Positions 41,792 through 51,560 of a DNA stretch of 64,000 nucleotides are shown one piece after another; within the stretch, counting starts at the first letter, position 1; each line of letters opens with the position of its first letter. This DNA comes from an uncultured Candidatus Melainabacteria bacterium. Its GTDB lineage: Bacteria > Cyanobacteriota > Vampirovibrionia > Gastranaerophilales > Gastranaerophilaceae. A program made the translations under genes and the position numbers. The stretch lies in the NCBI GenBank assembly GCA_934693235.1, contig CAKUUY010000002.1:135034-199033 (forward strand), in the 5' to 3' direction. The notes beneath the pieces are model-generated. The model did not search any database. It was not told where the DNA came from and was given only the letters and a program-made list of their open reading frames with translations.

Positions 41792-44743
41792 TTAAATTTT
41801 AATATTATTCATCACACAAAATGTTGTAAGAGCTTTGCTTGATTGCTTTAAATCTTTTAAAACATACATATTTTTAGTTTTAGCGACCAATTCTTCCGCC
41901 AATTTGTACATTTTTTCGGCAGCTTGCAAATATTCAACCTGCTCTGCAGATTTCACTAATCCAAGTTCTTGAAAATATTTACCGTAAAGAATATAGAGTC
42001 GCGACAACAAATCATTCATATTAAATTTCTTTGCAAGCGAAATTGCATTTTCAAGATGAATTTTTGCAGTTTCAAAATCCGCTGTTGTAATTGCACATTT
42101 TGCAATTACCATTTTCAACAAAATTACAAAGAAATAACTATCAATTTTAGGATTTTGAGCAACCTCAAGTGCTTGTTCTGCAATTTCCATTGCACTTTGT
42201 GGTCCCTCAGTATTAAGAGTTGCATCTGCAATCAAGAACCAAGTCAAAAGCGCACCTACAGCCATTTTCTCTTTCGCAAAATATGCAATTTGATCGTTAT
42301 AAATTTCAATAGCTTGTTTTATATTATCATTATCCTTAAATACTTTACCTAACAAAGTTTTCAAGATATTTTTTGTAAAGTTATCTCCATTATTATTGGC
42401 AAAAGTTACAATTTGGAATAATTCTTCTTGAATTCCGTCATAATTCTTTTCAAAGAAATTATTTATTATATTTATAAAATTCCAACGAAGAATGATTTCG
42501 TTGTCCATAATATTTCCACGATACATTGTCAAAACTTCTTCAAGCATTTGTTCAGAAGCTTTGTAATTGCCTTTCATTGTGTTTGCAAACGCCAAAGTTA
42601 TTTTGCATTTGCAAACAAACAAGTCATCTTGAATCTGATTTCGTTCAATTATATCAAAAAGAATAGTCAAAATTTCAAAAGACCTGTCATTTCCTTGCAT
42701 TACAAGAGCATTTGCAAGAATTAAATATGTTTTTAACCAAGTTTCATACAAAAAACCAAAGTTTTTATCTTTAAAATTAGTTTTTTTACCAAAATAAGCA
42801 TCCAAAACCGGCATAATTTCCGTATCAATCATGTTGATAATTTGTCCACAGTTGCCGATATTTAATAGGGCATTTAATTTTGTCGTTTTCATCAATGCAA
42901 TTTCTAGCTTGTTTTCAGGTCGAACCTTTTTCAAAACAGAATCAACGCATTCTACTTCTCCAAAATAGTTCCCTGTTTTTCTACAACACGAGGCTAGATA
43001 TGCCAACAATTCAACCTCTTTTGGGCTATCTCCAACAGCTTGTGCGTTAGAAATCGCGTCAGGCAGATATTCTATTGCTTCTGCAGGATTTGAATTCGCA
43101 AGCAATTTACCAAGACGCTCTGAAATATTATATCTGATTTTTAAAGTTTGAGTTTCATCAAATTCATTTATCAAAGCTAATGATTGTTTTTGCGAAATTG
43201 CATATAGATTCAAATCCCCTATATAAGAAGCTAAACGTGTATTTTTAGTCCAAATTTCAAGTGAAAGTTGAGGTTGTTTCAAGTTTTGCGCAATAATTCC
43301 AAGAATTGCGTGTGAATTCAAATTGAAACCTGTCAAATGTTTAAATATTTTTCTATTAATATCGTTGTAATTAACGTCATTTTTTGCAGTTTTTAGGATT
43401 GTTTCCCATAAAAGCAACGAACTAAATTCACAATAAATATCATTTAATGGCGTAATATAATCCATTTTTTTGAGATAAATCATAATATCTAAGAAAGTTT
43501 TGTCGTCGACCTCAAAAATTTCTTTCACTAAATTCAAGTTAATCTTATCGCCAATTATTGCAGAACCTAATAAAATATCATAAGCAACCGGATTAATATG
43601 CGCCAAAAGCCCAAGCCTAAATTCCAACAATGCTGTAAAAGTCGTTGCAAGTTGAAAGTCGTTTCCAGAAAGTTGGCAATCAAAACAAAAATCAAGTGCG
43701 TGATTTATATATGACGGATTACCTTTACTAATATCATAAATTTCTTGTAATTCGTACTGATTAAGCTGAGGGAAACCCTCTATTTTGGACGTTTTTTGGT
43801 CGACTAACATTCCTAGCTGCCCATATTCCAGAGGTGCAATTCCAACATCAAGATAAATTCTCTCGTCAGTATTTTCTGGAAAATAAAAATATCCTTTAGA
43901 TGGTTTGGATTCATTGTATAGCATTAAAAATTTGAGCTTGCTCCAAATATTTTCTTTTTTCAAAAGTTTACTCAAAAATTCATACGAAAAACCGTCAATA
44001 AAATCAAAATTATCTACAACAATAACAAATTTTCCCGCAACTGTTATTTTATCAAAAATTTTATTTAAAAATTCAAACGTATTATTTTTATTCGCAACAA
44101 TATCCTCGAAAGTACCGTCTTTATTCGGATACAAAAAGTTTATCAAATCAAAAATTTCCCTACTGTTCAATTCCGGAAATTCATTCTTGAAAAATCGAGA
44201 TGAATCTTTTTTGAATTGAGAATTGTAAAGACAAAAATTTGGCAAATTAAATATATTCAACAACATATCTTGAATTAATCCACCAGGAGTAATTTGAGTA
44301 ATAGGAGTACACTTACCGTAAAACCAAGAATAATTTTTACAATTATTCATAATAGCTTTTAGGACTACAGTTTTACCTACACCCTTTTCACCACTAAGAG
44401 AAAATATTTTTTTGTCACGAGAATTTATTCCTCTGACAAGAATATTCTTTGCACTCTGTTGAGAAACAAGATTAGACGGATTTTCAAGTTTTACGTTATT
44501 TTCTTGAATTTTCTGTTTTTTCAACAGATATCCGCACTTTCTACATCTTGTTGCATTCGGGAAATTTACACTATTGCAATTCGGGCAAAGTTTAAGAATT
44601 TCTGCTCCGCAATTTTTACACTTGAAATCAAAAATAGAATTAACAGTGTTACAATTTTTACATACTAAGCCGGTACGTGCCTTGCAATAAGGGCATTTTA
44701 AAGTATTATCAGGGATTGTTTTTTTGCATACCGGACACTTCAT
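41792..44743 (-). CDS. Zinc-ribbon / STAND-like NTPase with TPR-type helices
   Basis: 983 residues. The N-terminus has at least three CxxC...CxxC zinc ribbons (CPVCKK ... CPYCKA; CKNCNT ... CKNCGA; CPNCNS ... CRKCGY, about 3-73). An ATPase core follows: Walker A GEKGVGKT (about 120-127), hydrophobic strand-Asp Walker B FVIVVDNFD (about 240), then a long helical part (about 400-960) with TPR-like repeats. Layout matches STAND-type signalling NTPases of the AAA_16 kind. It is the third gene of the operon with the sigma-like factor (12 bases upstream) and the DUF1822/TonB-like protein. Function unknown; an ATP-driven switch is inferred. Confidence 0.75.
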   Translation of the reverse strand: MKCPVCKKTIPDNTLKCPYCKARTGLVCKNCNTVNSIFDFKCKNCGAEILKLCPNCNSVNFPNATRCRKCGYLLKKQKIQENNVKLENPSNLVSQQSAKNILVRGINSRDKKIFSLSGEKGVGKTVVLKAIMNNCKNYSWFYGKCTPITQITPGGLIQDMLLNIFNLPNFCLYNSQFKKDSSRFFKNEFPELNSREIFDLINFLYPNKDGTFEDIVANKNNTFEFLNKIFDKITVAGKFVIVVDNFDFIDGFSYEFLSKLLKKENIWSKLKFLMLYNESKPSKGYFYFPENTDERIYLDVGIAPLEYGQLGMLVDQKTSKIEGFPQLNQYELQEIYDISKGNPSYINHALDFCFDCQLSGNDFQLATTFTALLEFRLGLLAHINPVAYDILLGSAIIGDKINLNLVKEIFEVDDKTFLDIMIYLKKMDYITPLNDIYCEFSSLLLWETILKTAKNDVNYNDINRKIFKHLTGFNLNSHAILGIIAQNLKQPQLSLEIWTKNTRLASYIGDLNLYAISQKQSLALINEFDETQTLKIRYNISERLGKLLANSNPAEAIEYLPDAISNAQAVGDSPKEVELLAYLASCCRKTGNYFGEVECVDSVLKKVRPENKLEIALMKTTKLNALLNIGNCGQIINMIDTEIMPVLDAYFGKKTNFKDKNFGFLYETWLKTYLILANALVMQGNDRSFEILTILFDIIERNQIQDDLFVCKCKITLAFANTMKGNYKASEQMLEEVLTMYRGNIMDNEIILRWNFINIINNFFEKNYDGIQEELFQIVTFANNNGDNFTKNILKTLLGKVFKDNDNIKQAIEIYNDQIAYFAKEKMAVGALLTWFLIADATLNTEGPQSAMEIAEQALEVAQNPKIDSYFFVILLKMVIAKCAITTADFETAKIHLENAISLAKKFNMNDLLSRLYILYGKYFQELGLVKSAEQVEYLQAAEKMYKLAEELVAKTKNMYVLKDLKQSSKALTTFCVMNNIKI

Positions 44744-44755
44744 TTTATAAAAATC

Positions 44756-45325
44756 CTAGTTGAAAGTCTGTTTTACTTTTTCCATCAACTTAAATAATCT
44801 TTTAGAAACTTCTGATTGAGAAATATCCAATTCTTCGGCAATTTCTTTTTGTGTCATACCTTTTTCGTATCTCAAATCGTAAAGTTTTGCATATTGTTTT
44901 TCAGGTTCTTGTCCATCTACTTCAAAAACAGAATCTACAATTATTTGAAGAATTTCTTTTTTTGCAACAACATCTTCCGGAGTATCTTGAATTGCAACCG
45001 GCTCATAAGAAATCTCCATTTGAGAATAATCAGGCAAACTAGAATTAACAGTCGTTTCAAGAGGCACTTCATGCGTAGACATGTAACCGGTTTTGGTACG
45101 TCTAAGTCTTCCCTCATTTTTCAAAACATTTAAAATAGAAGTAGTAGCAATTTTTCTCAAATATGCTTCTAATGTCGCATCTGAAGTAACAGACTTTACG
45201 ATTAGCAAAGATCTTTTACAAGTTTCATTGAAGAAATCATCGTACAAATCTTCATTATTGACAAATTTCCTGTTGTTTTTTATTACTTTTTCTATTAAAT
45301 CTATTTTATCTTGCGCTAATTCCAC
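44756..45325 (-). CDS. Sigma-70-family-like regulatory protein
   Basis: 189 residues from a GTG (AAGGAAACC upstream). The C-terminal region 4 HTH is clear: DLRYEKGMTQKEIAEELDIS then QSEVSKRLFKLMEKVKQ (about 146-186). The N-terminal part has a region-2-like helix (YLRKIATTSILNVLKNEGRL, about 56-75) with RLRR. ECF-like in size. It is between the DUF1822/TonB-like gene and the NTPase gene in one operon, so it may be activated by one of them. No anti-sigma factor of standard type is seen. Confidence 0.75.
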   Translation of the reverse strand: MELAQDKIDLIEKVIKNNRKFVNNEDLYDDFFNETCKRSLLIVKSVTSDATLEAYLRKIATTSILNVLKNEGRLRRTKTGYMSTHEVPLETTVNSSLPDYSQMEISYEPVAIQDTPEDVVAKKEILQIIVDSVFEVDGQEPEKQYAKLYDLRYEKGMTQKEIAEELDISQSEVSKRLFKLMEKVKQTFN

Positions 45326-45362
45326 GTTAAGGTTTCCTTGTTCCTATTATATTATAGCATAA

Positions 45363-48323
45363 TTAAAAGTATATGATAAGAGCCAAATTGAAATCAGGGG
45401 TCTTAATCTCGTCACTAGGCGGTTTTACGACACTTAAAGTATCTTTAACAGATTGTAACACAATTTTGTCAATTTGCGTTGAGCCACTGCTTGAAATAAT
45501 TTTTGAATCCTGAATTGCGCCATCTTTACTAAGTTTCAGACTTACCTTAACTTGGTTTGTATAAGCGTACTCATCAGCAAGAAGTAAATCTGCTGAAAGT
45601 GACAATTTTATACTTTTACCTGTTGTACGTAAATAATTTTGCATTTTAGGACTATAAGATAAAGAATCAGGTACATCCCAAACAAGTTTGCTTACTTCCA
45701 TGTATGATTCTCTTGCACCTTGTTTTGGTTTAATTGGAGTATTTTTCAATTCTTTAGGTTGTTGATTTTTTTGAATTGATGCCATTGCATCTTTCTTTAT
45801 ATCCGGAGCATTGGTTGCCAAAATATTTTCCGCATCTCCATTTTCAACTGCTGTATTATCAGGAGCAGAAGAAGTTTTTGGCGCAATAGGATCTAAAATA
45901 TCTGTTGTACTGTCTGATTTTGGTTTTAAGAATGTAACAGCAGATGCAGCAGCCAAAACTGTTACCAAAGCAGCAGCTACTAAAATTTTGTTCTTGCTTG
46001 TTTTAGGTTTGTCTTTTATCAATGCACCGCCCGGAATATTTTGTTCCGGTAATTCTTCTAAATTATCAAGTTCTGCATCTGTAACAGGGTCTGTATCGTT
46101 GAAAAGAACATCAATACTTTTACTTTCAGGAGCATTACCATCTTGAGCAGTTTCATTATTTGCTTCAGTTTCTACTTCTTGATTTGTTTTAGTGCCCCCT
46201 ACATCAATAGAGCCGATATCGCCGAGAAGTTCGCTTATATCTGCAACAGTTGAGTCAAGCTCATTAATATTATCGTTATTTACTTTTTCTGATTTTTCTT
46301 CTGCTGCATTGTCTTCAGCAACACTACCTTGATCTTCAGTTTCTGCAGCAACAGGTTTTTCTGTCAAATCAGAAATTTCAGGGATTTCGTCAAGAGACTC
46401 TGGAGCTTTTTTATCTGTGGCAACAGGCGCCCCTGCAACAGTCGAAGAAGTCAAAACATCATCAATTTGAGATAACAACTCTGTTGAAGAAATATCTTCT
46501 AAATCTGTTTGAGAGAGGTTTTCATCTCCTAAATCTATATCTTCAATCGAAATATTATCAAGATTTTCAGGAGTCAAATTTTCCAAAAGATTTTTGCCAA
46601 ATCCGTCTGTTTCGCTTTCCACTATTTCCGGTTCAACACTTTTCTCTGATGACTCCGCCGCTTGAGCTTGTGTCTCTTCAACTGTCTCATTCAATGGATT
46701 TGCTTCCACATTAATCGTATCTTCAATGCTATCAAGAGAAATATCTTCTTCCGGAAGTTCAATTGACTCCATATTTTCCAAAGGCAATGGCTCAGTTTCA
46801 GAATTTTCAATTGGATGAACCGTTGTATTCATATTGTCTAAATCAATATCATCAAATGACATCATACTTTCATCATTAATATTTATATCTTCATTCAATG
46901 GTTCAACAGACGAAGTATCAATATCATCAAACGAAATATTATTATCATCTTCAAAATTCAAAGATTCCACAACTGTACCTGCATCTACCTGATCAACCTC
47001 TTTAATATCATCAAAAGAAAGTTTGTCATCTGTATTATCTAGAAAATCGTTTTGAACCCCATCTGCCGGAACTTCAACATTATCAAGAGAAATTGTTTCT
47101 GACTCCAATTTTTCCACCGGTTGTGTAGTATTTTCTACCGTAGAGGTATCTATATTGTCAAAAGAAATTTTTTCTTCGTCAGAATTATTACTGTCAACAA
47201 GATTTTTTGCAACGTCAAATCCTGCACTGGCTAAATCAATACCTGCTTCTGCCGCTGCGCCAATACCTGAAATTGCAGAAGTAGCCCCGGAAATTTCCCC
47301 CGCAGCCATTGCAGCTGCTCCTGCCGCTGCTCCGGCAATAGTTCCGGCTGCAGCTCCAGCGATGGCACTTTCAGCAATATCAGCAATTACATTAGAATCA
47401 GAAGTTTTTTTATTATCACCCGCCTCGCTGACCGGTTCCGCTGAATTTTTATTACTTGGAGCACATTCATCTAAAGAAATGTCATCAAGCAAATCAATCG
47501 ATTCAAGCTCCATATTTTTAATTTCAATATTTTCCAAAGTATTTGTCGGAACTTCTTCTTCGGAAACACTATCAACTTCATCGTTGACACTAGCTTCAAC
47601 AGTATTTTTTATTTCCGGTTTCTTAATTTCAGAATCTGTCATTGCCTTATATGAAAGTGTTTCAAAGTTTTCGTATTCAATAAATCTATCTCTCAACTCT
47701 GCACTTTTGGTAAGTTGATTAATTAAATATTTTTTATCATCTTCTGAAATATCGTTGTCAGACATCGCCATAATGATTCTTTCTGAATTCGAAACATCTT
47801 CATCCGCAAGTATTTCATTAGTGTTGCCATTATGAGATTCTATATATTTTTTAAGATCTTTTGCAGAGCTTAATTTTTCTTTCTCAATAAAATAATACTT
47901 GTCATTAGCATTATTTTTGTTAATTAATTTAGGGTCAAAAAAACCAAGGAATTTTACATGTGACAAATCTTTTGCAAGATAAAAAACAAGATAAATATCA
48001 GGAACAAGATTATATTCAAAATGAGCTTTCGGGATGAATATTGCATTTTCATCAAACACAACCCTTACATCAATGTGAATATTTGGCAACATAATATCTG
48101 AAATATCTAATTCTTCAAGAATTTTTTTGATTGAATGAATGTTATGAATATTTGAAACGTCAATATCTTCTGATGCCAAATATTTCAATGCCAATTCTGC
48201 GCCAAGCGTATTAATATATGCGCGATTCTTAACATCTTTGTGTGCAAACGCGTTTGCTGCCACACTTGCATCTAATTTGTCTTTATCCTCAATATAAATA
48301 AGCGTTTCTTGTTCTGTCACCAT
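45363..48323 (-). CDS. DUF1822-like / TonB-C-like fusion protein
   Basis: 986 residues from the ATG at 48323 (AGGGAG 10 bases upstream); the open frame starts at a GTG at 48359. Residues about 20-160 match my memory of cyanobacterial DUF1822 (RAYINTLGAELALKYL, then FIPKAHFEYNLVPDIYLVFY and VKFLGFFDP). A long acidic, low-complexity middle repeats ISFDDIDTSSVE-like units and has a Gly/Ala-rich stretch (about 320-355) that may be a membrane hairpin. A membrane span (about 780-800, ILVAAALVTVLAAASAVTFL) follows, and the last 90 residues look like TonB-C (VKVSLKLSKDGAIQDSKIIS). First gene of the sigma/NTPase operon; a transmembrane sensor is inferred. Confidence 0.7.
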   Translation of the reverse strand: MVTEQETLIYIEDKDKLDASVAANAFAHKDVKNRAYINTLGAELALKYLASEDIDVSNIHNIHSIKKILEELDISDIMLPNIHIDVRVVFDENAIFIPKAHFEYNLVPDIYLVFYLAKDLSHVKFLGFFDPKLINKNNANDKYYFIEKEKLSSAKDLKKYIESHNGNTNEILADEDVSNSERIIMAMSDNDISEDDKKYLINQLTKSAELRDRFIEYENFETLSYKAMTDSEIKKPEIKNTVEASVNDEVDSVSEEEVPTNTLENIEIKNMELESIDLLDDISLDECAPSNKNSAEPVSEAGDNKKTSDSNVIADIAESAIAGAAAGTIAGAAAGAAAMAAGEISGATSAISGIGAAAEAGIDLASAGFDVAKNLVDSNNSDEEKISFDNIDTSTVENTTQPVEKLESETISLDNVEVPADGVQNDFLDNTDDKLSFDDIKEVDQVDAGTVVESLNFEDDNNISFDDIDTSSVEPLNEDININDESMMSFDDIDLDNMNTTVHPIENSETEPLPLENMESIELPEEDISLDSIEDTINVEANPLNETVEETQAQAAESSEKSVEPEIVESETDGFGKNLLENLTPENLDNISIEDIDLGDENLSQTDLEDISSTELLSQIDDVLTSSTVAGAPVATDKKAPESLDEIPEISDLTEKPVAAETEDQGSVAEDNAAEEKSEKVNNDNINELDSTVADISELLGDIGSIDVGGTKTNQEVETEANNETAQDGNAPESKSIDVLFNDTDPVTDAELDNLEELPEQNIPGGALIKDKPKTSKNKILVAAALVTVLAAASAVTFLKPKSDSTTDILDPIAPKTSSAPDNTAVENGDAENILATNAPDIKKDAMASIQKNQQPKELKNTPIKPKQGARESYMEVSKLVWDVPDSLSYSPKMQNYLRTTGKSIKLSLSADLLLADEYAYTNQVKVSLKLSKDGAIQDSKIISSSGSTQIDKIVLQSVKDTLSVVKPPSDEIKTPDFNLALIIYF

Positions 48324-48491
48324 ATCAATTTTTCTCCCTTTTACTATATAAGATGACACGAGACAAAAAAATATTCCAAAATTTTTGTAAACTTTTGTAA
48401 CAAATATTGAAAAAGAATTTATTTTTAGACAAAATAAATTTGTCAGTCGTTTTTAATAAGTATAACCAATGTGTGTAAAAGGAGGTTTTTT

Positions 48492-48902
48492 ATGTTAAGT
48501 CCAGTATCTGGAGTAAGTTTTAGAGGCGAGGTCGCTCCCGCTCAAAATACACAAGATTTAATAAGTGCTCCAAGCCAATTTGCAAGTCCTATTGCTGATG
48601 CTCCTGCAGATTCTTTTGAGAAAGCAGGCGAAGAAAAGAAAAAAAGTAAAGCTCCTGCAATTATCGGTGGCCTTTTAGCTCTTGCAGCAGCGGCTTACAT
48701 CGGATTAGGTGTTGCAGTCGGAAAAGGCAAATTAGATAAAGTAGTTGCAGCTGAAGGTGCTGAGCTTAAATTTATGGAAAAAGCACAAAATTTGGCTCAT
48801 GCAGTTGGAGAAAATGCTAACAGTGCTTGGAAAACAGTTACCGGCTGGTTCGGGAAAAAAGGTGCTGAAGCAACAGAACAAGCTGCAGAAGCCACTGCAT
48901 AA
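48492..48902 (+). CDS. FRG-motif single-span protein
   Basis: 136 residues from the ATG at 48492 (AAAGGAGG 6 bases upstream; the frame from 48471 is longer). Short N-terminus with VSFRGEVAPA (about 7-16), Pro/Ala linker, charged KKKSKAP, one membrane span (about 58-78, IIGGLLALAAAAYIGLG) and a helical C-terminus. Same layout as the FKG-motif proteins at 9605 and 55330, but its promoter region lacks their GAGTTTAA element. It lies divergent from the DUF1822/TonB-like gene. Function unknown. Confidence 0.72.
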   Translation: MLSPVSGVSFRGEVAPAQNTQDLISAPSQFASPIADAPADSFEKAGEEKKKSKAPAIIGGLLALAAAAYIGLGVAVGKGKLDKVVAAEGAELKFMEKAQNLAHAVGENANSAWKTVTGWFGKKGAEATEQAAEATA

Positions 48903-48926
48903 ACTAAACAATAACAATTTTTGAAG

Positions 48927-48956
48927 AAAGCCCGTTTTATACGGGCTTTTTTATTG
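48927..48956 (+). terminator. Terminator after the FRG-motif gene
   Basis: Stem GAAAGCCCGT / ACGGGCTTTT with loop TTTAT and a T run; bidirectional with hemW. Confidence 0.9.
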
Positions 48957-48970
48957 TTAATTTTTAAAAT

Positions 48971-50059
48971 TTAGCCCAAAAACTCTGATAAAATAACATT
49001 ACTAATTAAAATTCCGTTGTCTGTTAAAGCAAAACCGGTATTAGTTTCTTTTAGATACTTATAAGAAATGTATTTATTTAACGTTGTGACGTACTTTTTA
49101 CGAAAATCAATTTTAAATTTTTTATTTATTTTTTTTACATTTATACCACTTATTTTACGAAATCCTAAAAAAATTTCTTCCTCCAATTGCTCTTGTAGAG
49201 AGAGTTGATGGTTTGATTTATGAACTGTTGACTCGCTTATATATTCATCCAAAGTTGTCGGGTTAAAATATCTGATTCCATTTTCATATCCATGAGCAGC
49301 ACACCCAAATCCATAATAAGTATTATTGTCCCAATAATTCAAATTGTGACGAGATTCAAAACCTTTTTTAGCAAAATTACTGATTTCATAATGTTCAAAT
49401 TCATTATTTGTCATAATTTCAATTGCTTTTAAATACATATCAGCTTGAGTGTCCTCATCCGGAAGATTTTGTGGAGGTTTTTTATAAAAATAACAATTTT
49501 CATCAATTTTCAATCCATACAACGAAATATGCTGAATACCCAATGAAATAGCTGCTTTTAAATCATTTTCAAAATCATTAATTGTCTGTTGAGGAAGTCC
49601 ATAAATAAAATCGAGACTAATATTTGTAAATCCTACATCTTTTGCAAATTTTACGGCATTTTTAACATCTGTTGAAGAATGACGACGTCCGATGAGTTTT
49701 AAAATTTCATTATTAAATGTCTGACAACCAAAACTTAAGCGATTTACTCCCAAATCTTTTAAACCTTGCAAATATTCTACGGTAATAGTTTCAGGATTTA
49801 ATTCTGTTGTAATTTCAGTGTGTTCATCAATCTTAAAAATTTTAATAATATTAGAAAACTCTTCCACCGACAAAATAGATGGAGTTCCACCACCAAAATA
49901 TAATGTATTTAACAATTCATTATTATATTTGGTTTGAATTTCTTTAACAAGAGCATTGATATACTGTTCTTTTAGTTCAAGTTTTGAAAACGAAACAAAC
50001 GAGCAGTATCTACATTTTGACTTGCAAAACGGAATATGTATGTAAACATTCTTTGGCAT
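48971..50059 (-). CDS. hemW: HemW-like radical SAM protein
   Basis: 362 residues. Radical SAM CxxxCxxC in PFCKSKCRYCSF (about 11-22), GGGTPS (about 57-62), then EITTELNPETI and GLPQQT as in HemW/HemN. HemW is a haem chaperone rather than a true coproporphyrinogen dehydrogenase in many bacteria; the lack of the HemN N-terminal extension here supports HemW. Monocistronic and convergent with the FRG-motif gene. Length is normal. Confidence 0.9.
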   Translation of the reverse strand: MPKNVYIHIPFCKSKCRYCSFVSFSKLELKEQYINALVKEIQTKYNNELLNTLYFGGGTPSILSVEEFSNIIKIFKIDEHTEITTELNPETITVEYLQGLKDLGVNRLSFGCQTFNNEILKLIGRRHSSTDVKNAVKFAKDVGFTNISLDFIYGLPQQTINDFENDLKAAISLGIQHISLYGLKIDENCYFYKKPPQNLPDEDTQADMYLKAIEIMTNNEFEHYEISNFAKKGFESRHNLNYWDNNTYYGFGCAAHGYENGIRYFNPTTLDEYISESTVHKSNHQLSLQEQLEEEIFLGFRKISGINVKKINKKFKIDFRKKYVTTLNKYISYKYLKETNTGFALTDNGILISNVILSEFLG

Positions 50060-50211
50060 AAGGAAATTGTATAATGGATAGTTTAGGAAGTAAATATAAT
50101 AATTTATTTGCTTTTTCCAAAATATCCATTAAATGATTGATGTGAAGTAGACACAATTATTCTATTGTATTTATGGGGAAAGCTCATCATTATACAGACT
50201 AAGGGATAAGT

Positions 50212-51414
50212 ATGACAAACCAAAATATAAATTCAATAGATTATAAAGAGTTGTATGCGCAATACAACTGGTTTGCAAACAATTATCCGCCTATTGTCCA
50301 AGCTTCCAGTGATGAATTTTTCCTTAAGGGTTTACAATTTATTTTGGTAGGGATTAGCAAAAATATAAATACATTGATGGACAAAGAAGCTTATTTTGTT
50401 ACAAAAGTTCGTATTGATAAGCTTCATGATATGTTTTTCAGAACATCTGAAAAAGCTGTCGAAATTATTCTTGATAGAGCTTTAGGTAAATCGAATTCCC
50501 GTTTTAATTTGAACAAATTAACAGATTTGGAAGCGAAGATTATTACATCATTTAACGATTATATGTTCAATTCTATGGCAAAATTTTTGTCTACAGCCCC
50601 GCCGGAATTAAAACGTTCTAACTTTGATGTAATTCATTTAAACTTTTTGGTAAAAGATAATACAACAAATCAGGTTGCCAAATTTATTATAACCTTACCT
50701 GAAGAATTGGTAAATCCCGATATTGTAACATCTCAAAAGGACAAATTTGATTATGGTGATTTTTCAACAAGCATTATTGATGTTGCTATAAAAATCGGTT
50801 CAACAAGACTAAAACTTATTGACGTAAAAAACATCGGACTTGATGACATCGTTGTTTTAGACAACAGCAACACAAGTCACATGGTTTTAAAATTTGAAAA
50901 TTATGAAAAAGATATTAATTTAAACCCAAATTTGGGACTGGTAATTCCGGTTGATAATGATGGAGGAAGTGAAGAAATGACAGATAGCACAAATCTTTGG
51001 GATAGTATTGAAGTTGAGATGGAAGCTCAATTTGATACAGTAAAAATCACTCTCGGAGAATTAAAAAACATTGAGGAAGGTCTTGTCGTTGACTTGACTT
51101 CTATTTATGACAATAAAGTTACCCTTAGTGTTGAAAACAAACCTATCGCAAAAGGAGAACTTGTTATTATAAACGACAGATATGGAGTTAAGATTGAAGA
51201 AGTTATCGCAAGATCTCAAAAGAATGAAACTGCGGAAGAAAACATATTACCTGTAGCAGAGGAAGAACAACCAACATCAGATGATTTTTCTGATGAAACA
51301 ATGGACATAGATGAAAATTCGCCTCAACAAGAAAATGTTGAAAATGGAGAACAAAATTCAGAAGAAGATGAATTTGATTACAGTGACTTTGAATTAGAGG
51401 ATGAAGATATATAG
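50212..51414 (+). CDS. SpoA-domain C-ring protein (FliM/FliN/SctQ-like)
   Basis: 400 residues. N-terminal helical region (about 1-130) without similarity I recognise, then two SpoA domains: about 185-245 (IIDVAIKIGSTRLKLIDVKNIG, VVLDN) and about 265-335 (VEMEAQFDTVKITLGELKNI, GLVVDL, PIAKGELVIINDRYGVKI). The C-terminus (about 340-400) is acidic. Two SpoA domains in one chain recall SctQ/YscQ, while the neighbouring fliO-fliR genes are flagellar-type. It would form part of the cytoplasmic C ring of a flagellum or related export machine. A palindromic repeat separates it from fliO. Confidence 0.75.
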   Translation: MTNQNINSIDYKELYAQYNWFANNYPPIVQASSDEFFLKGLQFILVGISKNINTLMDKEAYFVTKVRIDKLHDMFFRTSEKAVEIILDRALGKSNSRFNLNKLTDLEAKIITSFNDYMFNSMAKFLSTAPPELKRSNFDVIHLNFLVKDNTTNQVAKFIITLPEELVNPDIVTSQKDKFDYGDFSTSIIDVAIKIGSTRLKLIDVKNIGLDDIVVLDNSNTSHMVLKFENYEKDINLNPNLGLVIPVDNDGGSEEMTDSTNLWDSIEVEMEAQFDTVKITLGELKNIEEGLVVDLTSIYDNKVTLSVENKPIAKGELVIINDRYGVKIEEVIARSQKNETAEENILPVAEEEQPTSDDFSDETMDIDENSPQQENVENGEQNSEEDEFDYSDFELEDEDI

Positions 51415-51526
51415 GAAAAAGTAAATAAGGCAATAGGTGAATAAGTGCATTACAGGCGCTATCGCACCAAAACAGATTTTGAACGAAGTGAACTATACGA
51501 ACTTATTTACTTATTCTCCTATTTAA
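51415..51526. repeat. GTGAATAA palindromic repeat, copy e
   Basis: Left arm GTAAATAAGGCAATAGGTGA onward, core CAGGCGCTATCGCACC and TTTTGAACGAAGTGAACTAT, right arm GAACTTATTTACTTATTCTC. It lies between the SpoA gene and fliO inside the same-direction cluster, so it would be transcribed as a long hairpin. Confidence 0.75.
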
Positions 51527-51560
51527 TTAAAAAATTAAAACCAAGAGGGAGGAACAAAAC

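Noticed and set aside
47155..47718. 187-residue Ser/Ala-rich ORF opposite the DUF1822/TonB-like gene
   Set aside because: Antisense of an acidic repeat region; no ribosome site and no family similarity.
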